8,702 bases of DNA from NCBI GenBank assembly GCA_964473245.1, contig CAYYOL010000063.1, positions 1-8,702 on the forward strand, in the 5' to 3' direction. Positions 1-6,282 of this stretch are shown here, in pieces. The translations under genes were made by a program, and so were the position numbers. Each line of letters starts with the position of its first letter. The first letter of the stretch is position 1. This DNA comes from CAYZJV01 sp964473245. GTDB taxonomy: Bacteria > Spirochaetota > Spirochaetia > Sphaerochaetales > Sphaerochaetaceae. The notes beneath the pieces are model-generated. The model was not told the DNA's origin and did not search any database. It saw only the letters and a program-made list of their open reading frames with translations.

Positions 1-193
1 TCCTGCCTGTTGGGCAGAGATAAGCTTCCGAGTAGCTCACTATTTTGCAGGAGTTATCAGTGGAACGCTCCACGGTTGTATCCGAAGCGGATAGAGACGA
101 ACCCCATCGCCTGACCTGTACTGTAGTGAATTGGTGACCATTAATCAATCGACCACGATTGTACTCCATGATAGGATAGGGCAGAGGTGTTCC
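1..193. other. Leader region without a confident gene
   Basis: No convincing protein-coding gene is visible here. Two plus-strand frames are open from the window edge (to the TGA at 112-114 and the TAG at 92-94), but the peptides are short and resemble nothing I recognise. A small inverted repeat, CTGCC-5-GGCAG at 3-17, could be the base of a terminator for a gene to the left, but no T-run is visible. A well-spaced AGGAG precedes a 25-codon ORF at 60-137 (separate entry). A weak promoter-like pair, TCGACC (149-154) and TAGGAT (172-177) with a 17-base spacer, lies just ahead of the methyltransferase start and would give a very short leader. Confidence 0.5.
60..137 (+). CDS. Possible 25-codon leader peptide (weak)
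   Basis: A GTG at 60 is preceded by AGGAG (49-53) with a 6-base gap, which is a textbook ribosome binding site. The frame runs 25 codons (MERSTVVSEADRDEPHRLTC then TVVNW) and stops with the TGA at 135-137. That stop overlaps a GTG at 134 that is in frame with the downstream methyltransferase, giving a GTGA junction of the kind used for translational coupling. Against it, the peptide has no recognisable feature, the conserved part of the methyltransferase begins at the later ATG 194, and ORFs this short are common by chance. The good Shine-Dalgarno sequence is the only reason to list it. Confidence 0.2.
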   Translation: MERSTVVSEADRDEPHRLTCTVVNW

Positions 194-787
194 ATGGCCA
201 GAGATCTGTTCAATTCAATCGCAGGGGTGTATGGGTTGTTCCATAGGTACCAGATGAAGCGGTTCTCCGGTATCCTCGATGCCCATGCAGAAATAGCGAA
301 TCTTGCCTCCATGCGAACTGTTTGCGATGTCGGGTGTGGAACTGGGGCGCTTTGCACTGTGCTCGCTAGCAGAGGATTCGAAGTTACCGGAGTCGACCCC
401 GCCCACCGAATGATCGATGTCGCCAAGACGAAAGCCGGTGAGATGAAAGTACAGTTTCTTGTAGCAGATGCCATCGAAGGGCTCCCTTTCCATGATAGTT
501 CGTTCGACCTGGTATTCACCAGTTATGTCGCACACGGAATGCCGCTAGCAACTCGGAAGCAGTTGTATACCGAGCTCATGCGCATTGCTCGCAAGGCGGT
601 GATCGTACACGACTATAACGAGAGGCGGGCATTTCTGACTACGATTGTAGAGTGGTTGGAGCGGGGAGACTACTTTGGATTCATTAAGCGCCCGAAAGAG
701 GAGATGGAAGAGGTGTTTCCCACTATCGATGCCGTGCAAGTCGATAAACGGGCGACCTGGTATATCTGTCACTGTTCTCATGCCTAG
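194..787 (+). CDS. Class I SAM-dependent methyltransferase (UbiE/Methyltransf_11-like)
   Basis: The product is a 197-residue cytoplasmic enzyme predicted to move a methyl group from S-adenosylmethionine to a small molecule. The glycine-rich SAM loop VCDVGCGTG lies at residues 43-51, an acidic residue after strand 2 (D68 in GVDPAHRM) would bind the ribose hydroxyls, and ADA (91-93) followed by a DSSFDLVF strand (101-108) matches motifs II and III. The N-terminus (FNSIAGVYGLFHRYQ) resembles the start of UbiE-like enzymes. The ATG at 194 is preferred over the upstream TTG (131) and GTG (134), because AGAGG (183-187) is suitably placed and homologous sequence begins here. It is shorter than typical UbiE (about 230-250 residues). 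It converges on a quinone-type prenyltransferase, which makes a late menaquinone-like methylation step plausible, but the substrate cannot be read from the sequence. Confidence 0.85.
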   Translation: MARDLFNSIAGVYGLFHRYQMKRFSGILDAHAEIANLASMRTVCDVGCGTGALCTVLASRGFEVTGVDPAHRMIDVAKTKAGEMKVQFLVADAIEGLPFHDSSFDLVFTSYVAHGMPLATRKQLYTELMRIARKAVIVHDYNERRAFLTTIVEWLERGDYFGFIKRPKEEMEEVFPTIDAVQVDKRATWYICHCSHA

Positions 788-1680
788 AGCATGGAGAGAA
801 GCAGCCCTCCGCAGGTGGCTAGGCAATACAGCAGGAACAATTTCGACACACTTCCCATGGACTCTCCTTTGGTCTGCAGGGAGAATCCCCGCTTCTCCAT
901 GCTTCTATGGATTCTCCAGGCGGGGATACCGGCCACCAGTACGCACGGTATCACGATCAAGGGAAGCAGATCGACTAGTGCATAGAGTATGGGAAGCGTG
1001 TAGGCGACAAGGAGTGTCGCGCGCATGATGATCAGAATACTTCGTTCACCGACAAGGATAGAGAGTGTCCTTCTTCCAGCAATCGTGTCTGCCTCGCGAT
1101 CACATGTGTTGTTCACCGTGAGAATCATGCCGATGAGCAAAAGGAGGGGAATGCTGACCACAATGCTCTGCCAGTCAACGGTCGTAGTCTGAACGTAGTA
1201 ACTGATAGTGAAGAGCACTGTCCCGAGGAAACCTCCAGCGAACAGCTCTCCGAACGGAGTGCGGGAGATAGGCAGAGGGCCTCCAGTATAGAGAAAACCG
1301 ACACCCATACAGATGGCACCCACGACAATCAAGGTGAAACTGGTCCACCAGGCAAGCAGTAGTCCCAATACACCAGCTGCCCCGAACAGGGCGAGTGAGA
1401 TGCCTAGGGCTGCCTCAGGAGCCACTCCTTCATGTACCAAGACCTTGTCTCGTTCGAAATTGAGCTCTGCTCGGTCTGTCCCGCTCACAAAATCGAAGTA
1501 GCTGTTGAATCCTGTGGTACCCATGTCGACGAATAGTACGGCAAACAGCATGACTAGGAACCGATCCCAGGACCAGAGTCCTGTCACGGCACCCGCATAG
1601 ATGCTCCCGCTGAGAAAGGTTCCCATACTGATGATCTTCGTCCGTATCTCGACGATTCGATTGAATTGGGTCAAGGTCAT
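784..1680 (-). CDS. UbiA-family prenyltransferase, MenA/DmkA-like
   Basis: The product is an integral membrane enzyme of 298 residues predicted to attach a polyprenyl chain to an aromatic acceptor. In the MenA branch the acceptor is 1,4-dihydroxy-2-naphthoate, giving demethylmenaquinone. Both magnesium/diphosphate motifs are intact: N59-xxx-D63-xxxxx-D69 (NSYFDFVSGTDR) and N191-xx-D194-xxx-D198 followed by GRRTL (NNTCDREADTIAGRRTL). The segment GGPLPISRTPFGEL (133-146) also fits the MenA family. About eight hydrophobic segments are visible. The N-terminus (TQFNRIVEIRTKIISMGTFL) resembles MenA/DmkA-type proteins of anaerobes. The ATG at 1680 is preferred over the in-frame TTG at 1698, because it gives the family's usual N-terminal length. 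The gene ends inside the same CTAG as the convergent methyltransferase. MenA is the likeliest role; another UbiA-type acceptor is possible. Confidence 0.85.
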   Translation of the reverse strand: MTLTQFNRIVEIRTKIISMGTFLSGSIYAGAVTGLWSWDRFLVMLFAVLFVDMGTTGFNSYFDFVSGTDRAELNFERDKVLVHEGVAPEAALGISLALFGAAGVLGLLLAWWTSFTLIVVGAICMGVGFLYTGGPLPISRTPFGELFAGGFLGTVLFTISYYVQTTTVDWQSIVVSIPLLLLIGMILTVNNTCDREADTIAGRRTLSILVGERSILIIMRATLLVAYTLPILYALVDLLPLIVIPCVLVAGIPAWRIHRSMEKRGFSLQTKGESMGSVSKLFLLYCLATCGGLLLSML

Positions 1681-1686
1681 GCAAGC

Positions 1687-1715
1687 ACTATACTCCAAGA
1701 TGGGAATTTTGCGAA
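1687..1715 (-). promoter_or_regulatory. Candidate promoter of the prenyltransferase
   Basis: On the minus strand a -35-like TTCGCA (1715-1710, four of six consensus bases) is followed after 17 bases by TATAGT (1692-1687, five of six). The -10 ends only six bases before the ATG at 1680, so transcription would start at or next to the start codon and the message would be nearly leaderless. The alternative is a promoter further upstream, near the terminator hairpin, with GGAG (1696-1693) acting as a distant Shine-Dalgarno. The call rests on motif matching alone. Confidence 0.3.
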
Positions 1716-1749
1716 CACTTCATTCTTTACGGCTGTATGAATGAGAAGC

Positions 1750-1775
1750 GAGGCCCGCAGTGCACTGCGGACCTC
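1750..1775 (-). terminator. Hairpin terminator of the transport operon
   Basis: An 11-bp stem (one G-T wobble) closes on the 4-base loop TGCA; the arms are GAGGCCCGCAG (1750-1760) and CTGCGGACCTC (1765-1775). It lies 26 bases beyond the barrel gene's stop codon, in a 121-base gap between two minus-strand genes, where a terminator is expected. The following minus-strand bases are T-rich but interrupted rather than a clean U-run, so termination may be incomplete or factor-assisted. The stem is symmetric, so it could also block rightward transcripts. Confidence 0.6.
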
Positions 1776-1801
1776 ATGAACGTGATAACGATAAAAAGGG
1801 A

Positions 1802-3046
1802 TCAGAAATACCAGCGAAGCGAAGCATACACCATGGAATTGTCGTGGTAGTAGCCGAACATGCCATCTTCGTCACCGAAAAAGAGTTCCGCGCCTCCCTC
1901 GAGGATGACCCCATCCTCTATATTCCATGAAAGCGACGGACGAACCAGTGCGTTCATAGGATCGATTTCCAGATAGGAGAATACCTTAGCAGTGAGTCGG
2001 TCGTCTAGGAGGGTCTTTTGCACCCTAAAGGTCACCGTGTGACCGAATTCAGGAACCGCTCTGAACTGTTCCATAATTCCCTGCTCATGGTTATGGATGT
2101 AGGCGAGAATGTACTGTGCGGACATATCCATACCGAAGAGACTCCAATCTATTCCGATGAGCGACTGCACCTGGTGAAACTCCTTCGAGGTAACAGATGC
2201 AGGTGAAGTCAATTCGCCGACGGTGAAAGGTTTGTTCAGATACGCTGCAGCCTCTCCACGGATCACGGTGGTTCCGACACTCGTGCTGAAGCTCCCCCCG
2301 AGTACCGTATATCTGCCGTAATTCACATCGATGGATTCTATGGTCGGATCTGAATCGGGGTTTATGTTCACCCTCGTGACGAACGGTTCATCCGTCCAGG
2401 CATATCCACCCATAACCTCCCAGCTGATACGCGGTCCAAAATATCGGATCTTACCGAAGACTTCACTGTTCTCGAAGTGCAGAGAAGGCTCAGTGAACGA
2501 GATGGGTGTTCCTGAGGGGAAGGGGATGGCACGTTGCCAGATAGAGTCTTCAGCAGGCATGGACGAAGGGACGAACTGTGGTATCCAGATTCCCTCGAAT
2601 GTGAACGGCCCGGTGAAGTAGTCGGCTTTCACAGCAGGAATGCCCTTCCGGATCTCCCGGAAATCGGCAAGGATGAACGAACGCATATCTCTTGGGCTCA
2701 CGATATCGGTGATGAAGGCACCCTCTGCCTGGCCCCACATGACTGCCTGCTTACCTACGCGTATATCGGCGTTGTCCAGGAAGAAGTCGACATATGCTTC
2801 ACGAATACCCATCTCCGGCTCGTTGCCGATTCCGATATATGCATAGGGATTCACCACCAGACGAGTCTGGTCACCCCATCCTTCCAAGGTAAGGTCTACC
2901 GTCTGTTCATTCGCGGTGATTGCAGCATCGCTGAATGCAAGTCCCGTATAGCTTCTCAACATGCCACGTATATCGACATCCATCGCGAAAGCCGATGCAC
3001 TGCACGCTAGTATCATAGTAAGTACCAGTATCCTGTGTTTTTTCAT
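1802..3046 (-). CDS. Outer-membrane beta-barrel protein of RND/LolA-like transport operon
   Basis: The product has 414 residues, with an N-terminal signal peptide (MKKHRILVLTMILACSASAF) and probable cleavage after SAFA at residue 21. An ILAC sequence could be a loose lipobox but is less likely for a barrel. The rest is rich in alternating aromatic/polar strands and the chain ends ...SLRWYF, the terminal-Phe signature of BAM-inserted outer-membrane proteins. The segment IRVGKQAVMWG (95-105) followed by SPRDMRSF (117-124) and a conserved Arg-rich turn recalls the DUF1302-like porins that accompany MMPL pumps. The start at 3046 was chosen over 3061 because GAGGAG (3059-3054) sits seven bases ahead of it. 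As the last gene after the pump and LolA-like genes, it is plausibly the outer-membrane acceptor or exit of that pathway. The substrate is unknown. Confidence 0.75.
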   Translation of the reverse strand: MKKHRILVLTMILACSASAFAMDVDIRGMLRSYTGLAFSDAAITANEQTVDLTLEGWGDQTRLVVNPYAYIGIGNEPEMGIREAYVDFFLDNADIRVGKQAVMWGQAEGAFITDIVSPRDMRSFILADFREIRKGIPAVKADYFTGPFTFEGIWIPQFVPSSMPAEDSIWQRAIPFPSGTPISFTEPSLHFENSEVFGKIRYFGPRISWEVMGGYAWTDEPFVTRVNINPDSDPTIESIDVNYGRYTVLGGSFSTSVGTTVIRGEAAAYLNKPFTVGELTSPASVTSKEFHQVQSLIGIDWSLFGMDMSAQYILAYIHNHEQGIMEQFRAVPEFGHTVTFRVQKTLLDDRLTAKVFSYLEIDPMNALVRPSLSWNIEDGVILEGGAELFFGDEDGMFGYYHDNSMVYASLRWYF

Positions 3047-3053
3047 AGCGATT

Positions 3054-3059
3054 CTCCTC
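3054..3059 (-). promoter_or_regulatory. RBS deciding the barrel start, overlapping the upstream stop
   Basis: On the minus strand GAGGAG lies within the junction TGAGGAG, which begins with the TGA of the LolA-like gene (3060-3058). It is seven bases from the ATG at 3046. An out-of-place ATG at 3061 overlaps the same stop (ATGA), is in frame and would add five residues, but it lacks its own Shine-Dalgarno, so it is probably a decoy. Confidence 0.7.
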
Positions 3060-3843
3060 ATAGTCTCGGTCCTCTACTCATCTGTCGCTCGCTGAAGAAT
3101 GCATCACGCAGTTCATTGTTGAACGAGACATCCTCCATCGAGATCCTTGTCGATGTGTTCTTTGCGAGATTGTTCATCGTCATGTCGGTTATCACCCAAA
3201 TGGAGTCGATCTTCTCGTACGACTCGATTGAGAGCCTGCGAACCACAGAACCATCGGCACCGATGAACTCTTTTCTCAACCCTATCCACTCATCTTTAAT
3301 GATCCAGTTCCTTGTCTTCACATACTCATTGTTCGGCTCGACAGGGGTACTCTCAATCACATAGACATCCCAACCATCGAGGTTCTCCTCGCGTAACAGC
3401 GTATGGGTGTCTTCGGATGGGTGTCGTGCTCCCATGTCCTCATAGGTGAAATCGGAGCCCATGAACGAGTCGTTTGTCTTGTCAGACGCTATTCTTCGAA
3501 CTCGGCCGAGCGCTGGTAGGTAGATCCACTGGTCGTCTCTACGTCCATCGGCATAGCTGAAGCTAAGGAAGCTGGTATTACGAACATCGGCTGGCGAGGT
3601 GAAAAACATGATCTTCTTCTCGACTTCACCGTCATCCTTCCTGAACTGAACGATACTCCGCTCTCGTGTGGAGCCACGAGAATTCGTAATGGTCATATGC
3701 AGTGTTGCCTGCATATCTTGGCCGCTTGGGCGTGTATACACCTGATCCATGACCATCTCTGCGCTGATCTGAGCTGTTGCAGGGACTAGTATGACCAGCC
3801 CGATGATAGCGAGTGCTATCCAGATTCTTCTTCGATTTTGCAT
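3058..3843 (-). CDS. LolA-like periplasmic protein (outer membrane lipoprotein-sorting family)
   Basis: The product is a 261-residue secreted protein. Residues 1-24 form a signal peptide (Arg-rich start, hydrophobic core IWIALAIIGLVILV, cleavage after ATA). The mature part fits the LolA-like 'outer membrane lipoprotein-sorting protein' family (PF17131, named from memory): MFFTSPADVRNTSFLSF (79-95), then QWIYLPALGRVRRIASDKTN (105-124) and SFMGSDFTYEDM (126-137), the most diagnostic block. Such proteins have a half-barrel with a greasy cavity and carry acyl-chain cargo across the periplasm. The true lipoprotein LolA belongs with LolCDE, whereas this paralogue sits directly behind an MMPL pump, so it probably receives that pump's cargo. 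The ATG follows AGGAGG with a 10-base gap, 14 bases after the pump's stop codon. Confidence 0.85.
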   Translation of the reverse strand: MQNRRRIWIALAIIGLVILVPATAQISAEMVMDQVYTRPSGQDMQATLHMTITNSRGSTRERSIVQFRKDDGEVEKKIMFFTSPADVRNTSFLSFSYADGRRDDQWIYLPALGRVRRIASDKTNDSFMGSDFTYEDMGARHPSEDTHTLLREENLDGWDVYVIESTPVEPNNEYVKTRNWIIKDEWIGLRKEFIGADGSVVRRLSIESYEKIDSIWVITDMTMNNLAKNTSTRISMEDVSFNNELRDAFFSERQMSRGPRL

Positions 3844-3853
3844 ACGGTACTAT

Positions 3854-3859
3854 CCTCCT
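3854..3859 (-). promoter_or_regulatory. RBS fused to the upstream stop codon (TAGGAGG)
   Basis: The TAG that ends the RND gene (3860-3858) forms the first bases of TAGGAGG, the Shine-Dalgarno of the LolA-like gene. Ribosomes finishing the pump would therefore sit on the next gene's binding site, favouring coupled translation of the two proteins. This is read directly from the sequence; coupling is inferred. Confidence 0.7.
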
Positions 3860-6200
3860 ATCGTATGGTGTGTTTCGACCGTTTGGTCGTAGTGTTGCGA
3901 ATGAACCACCCTTTCCGATCTATGGCGACGATGATCACTAGGAGAATCGAGAGGGTCCCTATGGCGCTTGTCGCCATGTTCAGTACGATGAGCGATCCGA
4001 CTTGTCGGTTTGGGGGGAACACGCTGAATATCAGAACAGCAAACCCTCCCATGACCGCAACGGCGTTATATACAATGGCCTTTCCGGTATGTCTTACCGT
4101 CCCGAACGCCGCCTCTCGAATGGAGAAGGCCTCGAGTCTCCGATTCCGGTAGTGTTCGATCAGGTGAATCGCATAGTCGACGCCGATTCCGACAGCGATG
4201 CTGGAGATGAGGGCTGTGGCAGAACTCAGTGGAATGCCGAAGAATCCCATCACCCCGAAGTTCACGACAGCGGTGATCGCTATCGGTACCGTTCCGGCAA
4301 TACCGATGAGTATGTTCCTGAACAGGATGGAGAGTAGCAGTGCCACGATTCCGAAAGAGAGAACCAGACTGATGATCTGTCCTTCAAGCAGTAGCTCGGA
4401 GAAGACGAACGCTTTGTAACCGCTTCCTGCAAAGTGTACCGAGACTCCCAGAGAGGTGAATACAGGCTCGTGTTCTTGGACCATCTCGATGATTTCGCTC
4501 ATGACTGCTGAACTGTCGCTTTTCAGCTGGAACGTACTGTTTGCCCGTCGATAGTCGTAGTCCACGACCGTTTCCAATGTCTCCGGATCGCCTGAGAATT
4601 CATAGAGCAGCAGGTACTGAGCAATGAGATCTCTCTCCTCCGGAATGGTGTGAAATGCATCGTCGTCGTAGTTCATCACTTTGTTCATCCGCTTGATGAA
4701 GTCGGTGATCGAGAATCCCGCTCCCACCATCTCATGCTCAAGGATCGATTGTTGCATGTCGTCCATAGCCTGCAGGACCTGTGGGTTCTTGAAAGTGTCA
4801 TCTTCGTGAGCGTAGAGCATGACATTCAGAGACGAAGTGCCGCCAAATTTCGCGTTCACGAAGTCGTCCGTCTGGACAATGGCACTATCTTTCTCGAAGT
4901 TTGCGAGGAAACTCGTATCTATCCAGACGTTCTGGGTTCCATATATTCCGAGTGCGGCGATTGTAGCGGCAACGATCACGATGATACGTGGATGTTTCAT
5001 CATGAATCGACTCCAGCCATTCTTCCCATACCAGGGAGTCCCATCGATCTTGTCTACAAGCTCATCGGCAGTCTCCTTTCCCCGTTTTGGCACGCCGAAC
5101 AGGTGGATACTGGCCGGAAAGAGGATAAGTGCAAGGACCATCTCGGTAAGAACTCCGATCGAGGAGAACAGTCCGAAGTATCGGACAGGAAGGACCTGGC
5201 TGCTCATGAGAGCGGAAAAACCGATCGCTGTCGTCACAGCAGCCATGAACACTGGTCGAACCATCGATTTGAGTACCGTGTCGATAAGTTCGCGTTTCTC
5301 TATCTGAGGATTCCGGTTGACTGCATGGTGAATTGCATTGTGCATATGGATCCCATAGGCGACACCGATTGCTATGAGCATGACGGGAATCATGGTATCG
5401 ACTGCATAGACGGGCACATTAAGTAGTGCCATGCTTCCGAATGCAGCGACGGTACCGAGTAGGACAATGATCATATTCAGAAGGGTGTCTCGAATGCTTC
5501 TCAAAAGTAGAAGAAGAACGATGATCATGACGATCACTACTATGGGGAACATGCGAACCATATCCGCAGGCCCGAGCTCAGCGAGCGCTCCTTCAACGAT
5601 TGGTCTGCCTGCCACGTGTATCCGTTCGGGACCCTCCCACTGCTGTGCATACGATTTGAGTCTTCTCTGCAGATCCTGAGAATCGCTATCATCGGCAATC
5701 TCTGCGATTATGAGAGTCGAGGTTGTATCTCTGCTCACATTTCTTCCGTAGATCATCTCATTCGAGACAACCTTCTCACGCATCTCAGCCAATGCGGTCG
5801 GAGTCGTCGGTATGCCGTGTGAGAAGAATGACTCAACCTCCAGCCCCCAATCACTTCCTGTGATGTTGTCTGCTGTGGCGAGCGAGGTGACTTTTCCCTC
5901 TGCAATCTCGGGGAATAACTCCGGAAGCTCCTCGGTGATCTGTACGAGTTTGGTGAGTGTCCCCTCGTTGAAGATCGTTTCAGGGTGCTCGACTGCTAAC
6001 AAAATGGAGTTTTGAATACCGAATACCTGTTCCGCTTCGTCACTGAACTGGAATGCTGGATGCGTGGACGGCATGTATGCATTCAGGTCGGTCTCCAGCG
6101 ACGCGTTGTTCAGTATCGCAACAATGAAGATGGTTGTTGCCAGAATCAACACGACTATGATGAGAAGCGGTTTTTCTGCGATGCGGCGGATCAGTTTCAT
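3858..6200 (-). CDS. RND-superfamily MMPL transporter (COG1033-like)
   Basis: The product is a 780-residue inner-membrane pump with the duplicated RND layout. TM1 (11-30) leads to a periplasmic domain opening with SLETDLNAYMPSTHP (34-48) and containing VAGRPIVEGALAE (196-208). A block of about five TM helices follows at 216-368, then TM7 (404-420), a second periplasmic domain (about 421-605) and a last helix block (606-760). The sterol-sensing-like helix of half two carries GVDYAIH (673-679), whose Asp675 is the expected proton-relay residue. The equivalent site in half one reads GVAYGIH (279-285), with Ala281 replacing Asp. The size and lack of a long C-terminal tail match bacterial and archaeal COG1033 pumps, which often move lipids or hydrophobic compounds, rather than AcrB (about 1050 residues). 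The ATG follows GGGAG at an 11-base distance. It is translated just ahead of the LolA-like partner and lies behind a TetR operator. Confidence 0.9.
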   Translation of the reverse strand: MKLIRRIAEKPLLIIVVLILATTIFIVAILNNASLETDLNAYMPSTHPAFQFSDEAEQVFGIQNSILLAVEHPETIFNEGTLTKLVQITEELPELFPEIAEGKVTSLATADNITGSDWGLEVESFFSHGIPTTPTALAEMREKVVSNEMIYGRNVSRDTTSTLIIAEIADDSDSQDLQRRLKSYAQQWEGPERIHVAGRPIVEGALAELGPADMVRMFPIVVIVMIIVLLLLLRSIRDTLLNMIIVLLGTVAAFGSMALLNVPVYAVDTMIPVMLIAIGVAYGIHMHNAIHHAVNRNPQIEKRELIDTVLKSMVRPVFMAAVTTAIGFSALMSSQVLPVRYFGLFSSIGVLTEMVLALILFPASIHLFGVPKRGKETADELVDKIDGTPWYGKNGWSRFMMKHPRIIVIVAATIAALGIYGTQNVWIDTSFLANFEKDSAIVQTDDFVNAKFGGTSSLNVMLYAHEDDTFKNPQVLQAMDDMQQSILEHEMVGAGFSITDFIKRMNKVMNYDDDAFHTIPEERDLIAQYLLLYEFSGDPETLETVVDYDYRRANSTFQLKSDSSAVMSEIIEMVQEHEPVFTSLGVSVHFAGSGYKAFVFSELLLEGQIISLVLSFGIVALLLSILFRNILIGIAGTVPIAITAVVNFGVMGFFGIPLSSATALISSIAVGIGVDYAIHLIEHYRNRRLEAFSIREAAFGTVRHTGKAIVYNAVAVMGGFAVLIFSVFPPNRQVGSLIVLNMATSAIGTLSILLVIIVAIDRKGWFIRNTTTKRSKHTIR

Positions 6201-6282
6201 ATGGATGTGTACTCCCTGTAAATAGTTATCGTTAACTAACTTATTGTATATAGTTCTTGCTCACCGGCGATGCGGTGGTCCT
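6201..6282. other. Spacer between tetR-like and RND genes
   Basis: These 82 bases hold the second operator (6221-6240), a -10-like TACAAT on the minus strand (6248-6243, five of six bases) without a respectable -35, and the pump's Shine-Dalgarno GGGAG (6216-6212). A 5-bp inverted repeat, CACCG-6-CGGTG (6262-6277), follows the regulator's stop but lacks a T-run. The pump may therefore be transcribed both by read-through from the regulator's promoter and from a weak internal promoter. Confidence 0.45.
6221..6240. promoter_or_regulatory. TetR-type operator 2, upstream of the RND pump
   Basis: The bases AATAGTTATCGTTAACTAAC fit the consensus GTTNGTTANCGNTAACNAAC at all fixed positions except the first two. 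The inner core GTTANCGNTAAC is a perfect inverted repeat and the right half is identical to that of operator 1 (TAACTAAC). It lies 20 bases upstream of the pump's ATG and just downstream of a -10-like TACAAT, where a bound repressor would block initiation or stop transcripts arriving from the regulator gene. Confidence 0.75.

Noticed and set aside
3..17. Inverted repeat CTGCC-TGTTG-GGCAG as a terminator
   Set aside because: The stem is only 5 bp, there is no T-run in the visible flank, and the gene it would serve is outside the window.
57..140. Minus-strand frame ending VSIRFGYNRGAFH, reminiscent of a beta-barrel C-terminus
   Set aside because: It is open for only about 28 codons before an in-frame stop (143-141), and there is no partner sequence to the right, so it is most likely a chance resemblance.
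145..535. Minus-strand open frames opposite the methyltransferase
   Set aside because: They run opposite to the conserved SAM-binding region and have no recognisable motifs or ribosome sites.
1681..1698. TTG at 1698 as the prenyltransferase start
   Set aside because: It has no ribosome site ahead of it, and the family's N-terminal pattern fits the ATG at 1680.
3047..3061. Upstream ATG at 3061 as the barrel start
   Set aside because: It would put the strong GAGGAG inside the coding region, lacks its own ribosome site, and adds MRRIA before an already complete signal peptide.
4650..5426. 258-codon plus-strand open frame inside the RND gene
   Set aside because: It is antisense to a clearly conserved transporter, its translation is rich in His, Asp and Cys without any domain pattern, and no ribosome site supports it.
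6262..6277. Inverted repeat CACCG-6-CGGTG after the TetR gene as a terminator
   Set aside because: It has a short 5-bp stem and no T-run on the minus strand, so it is unlikely to stop transcription.
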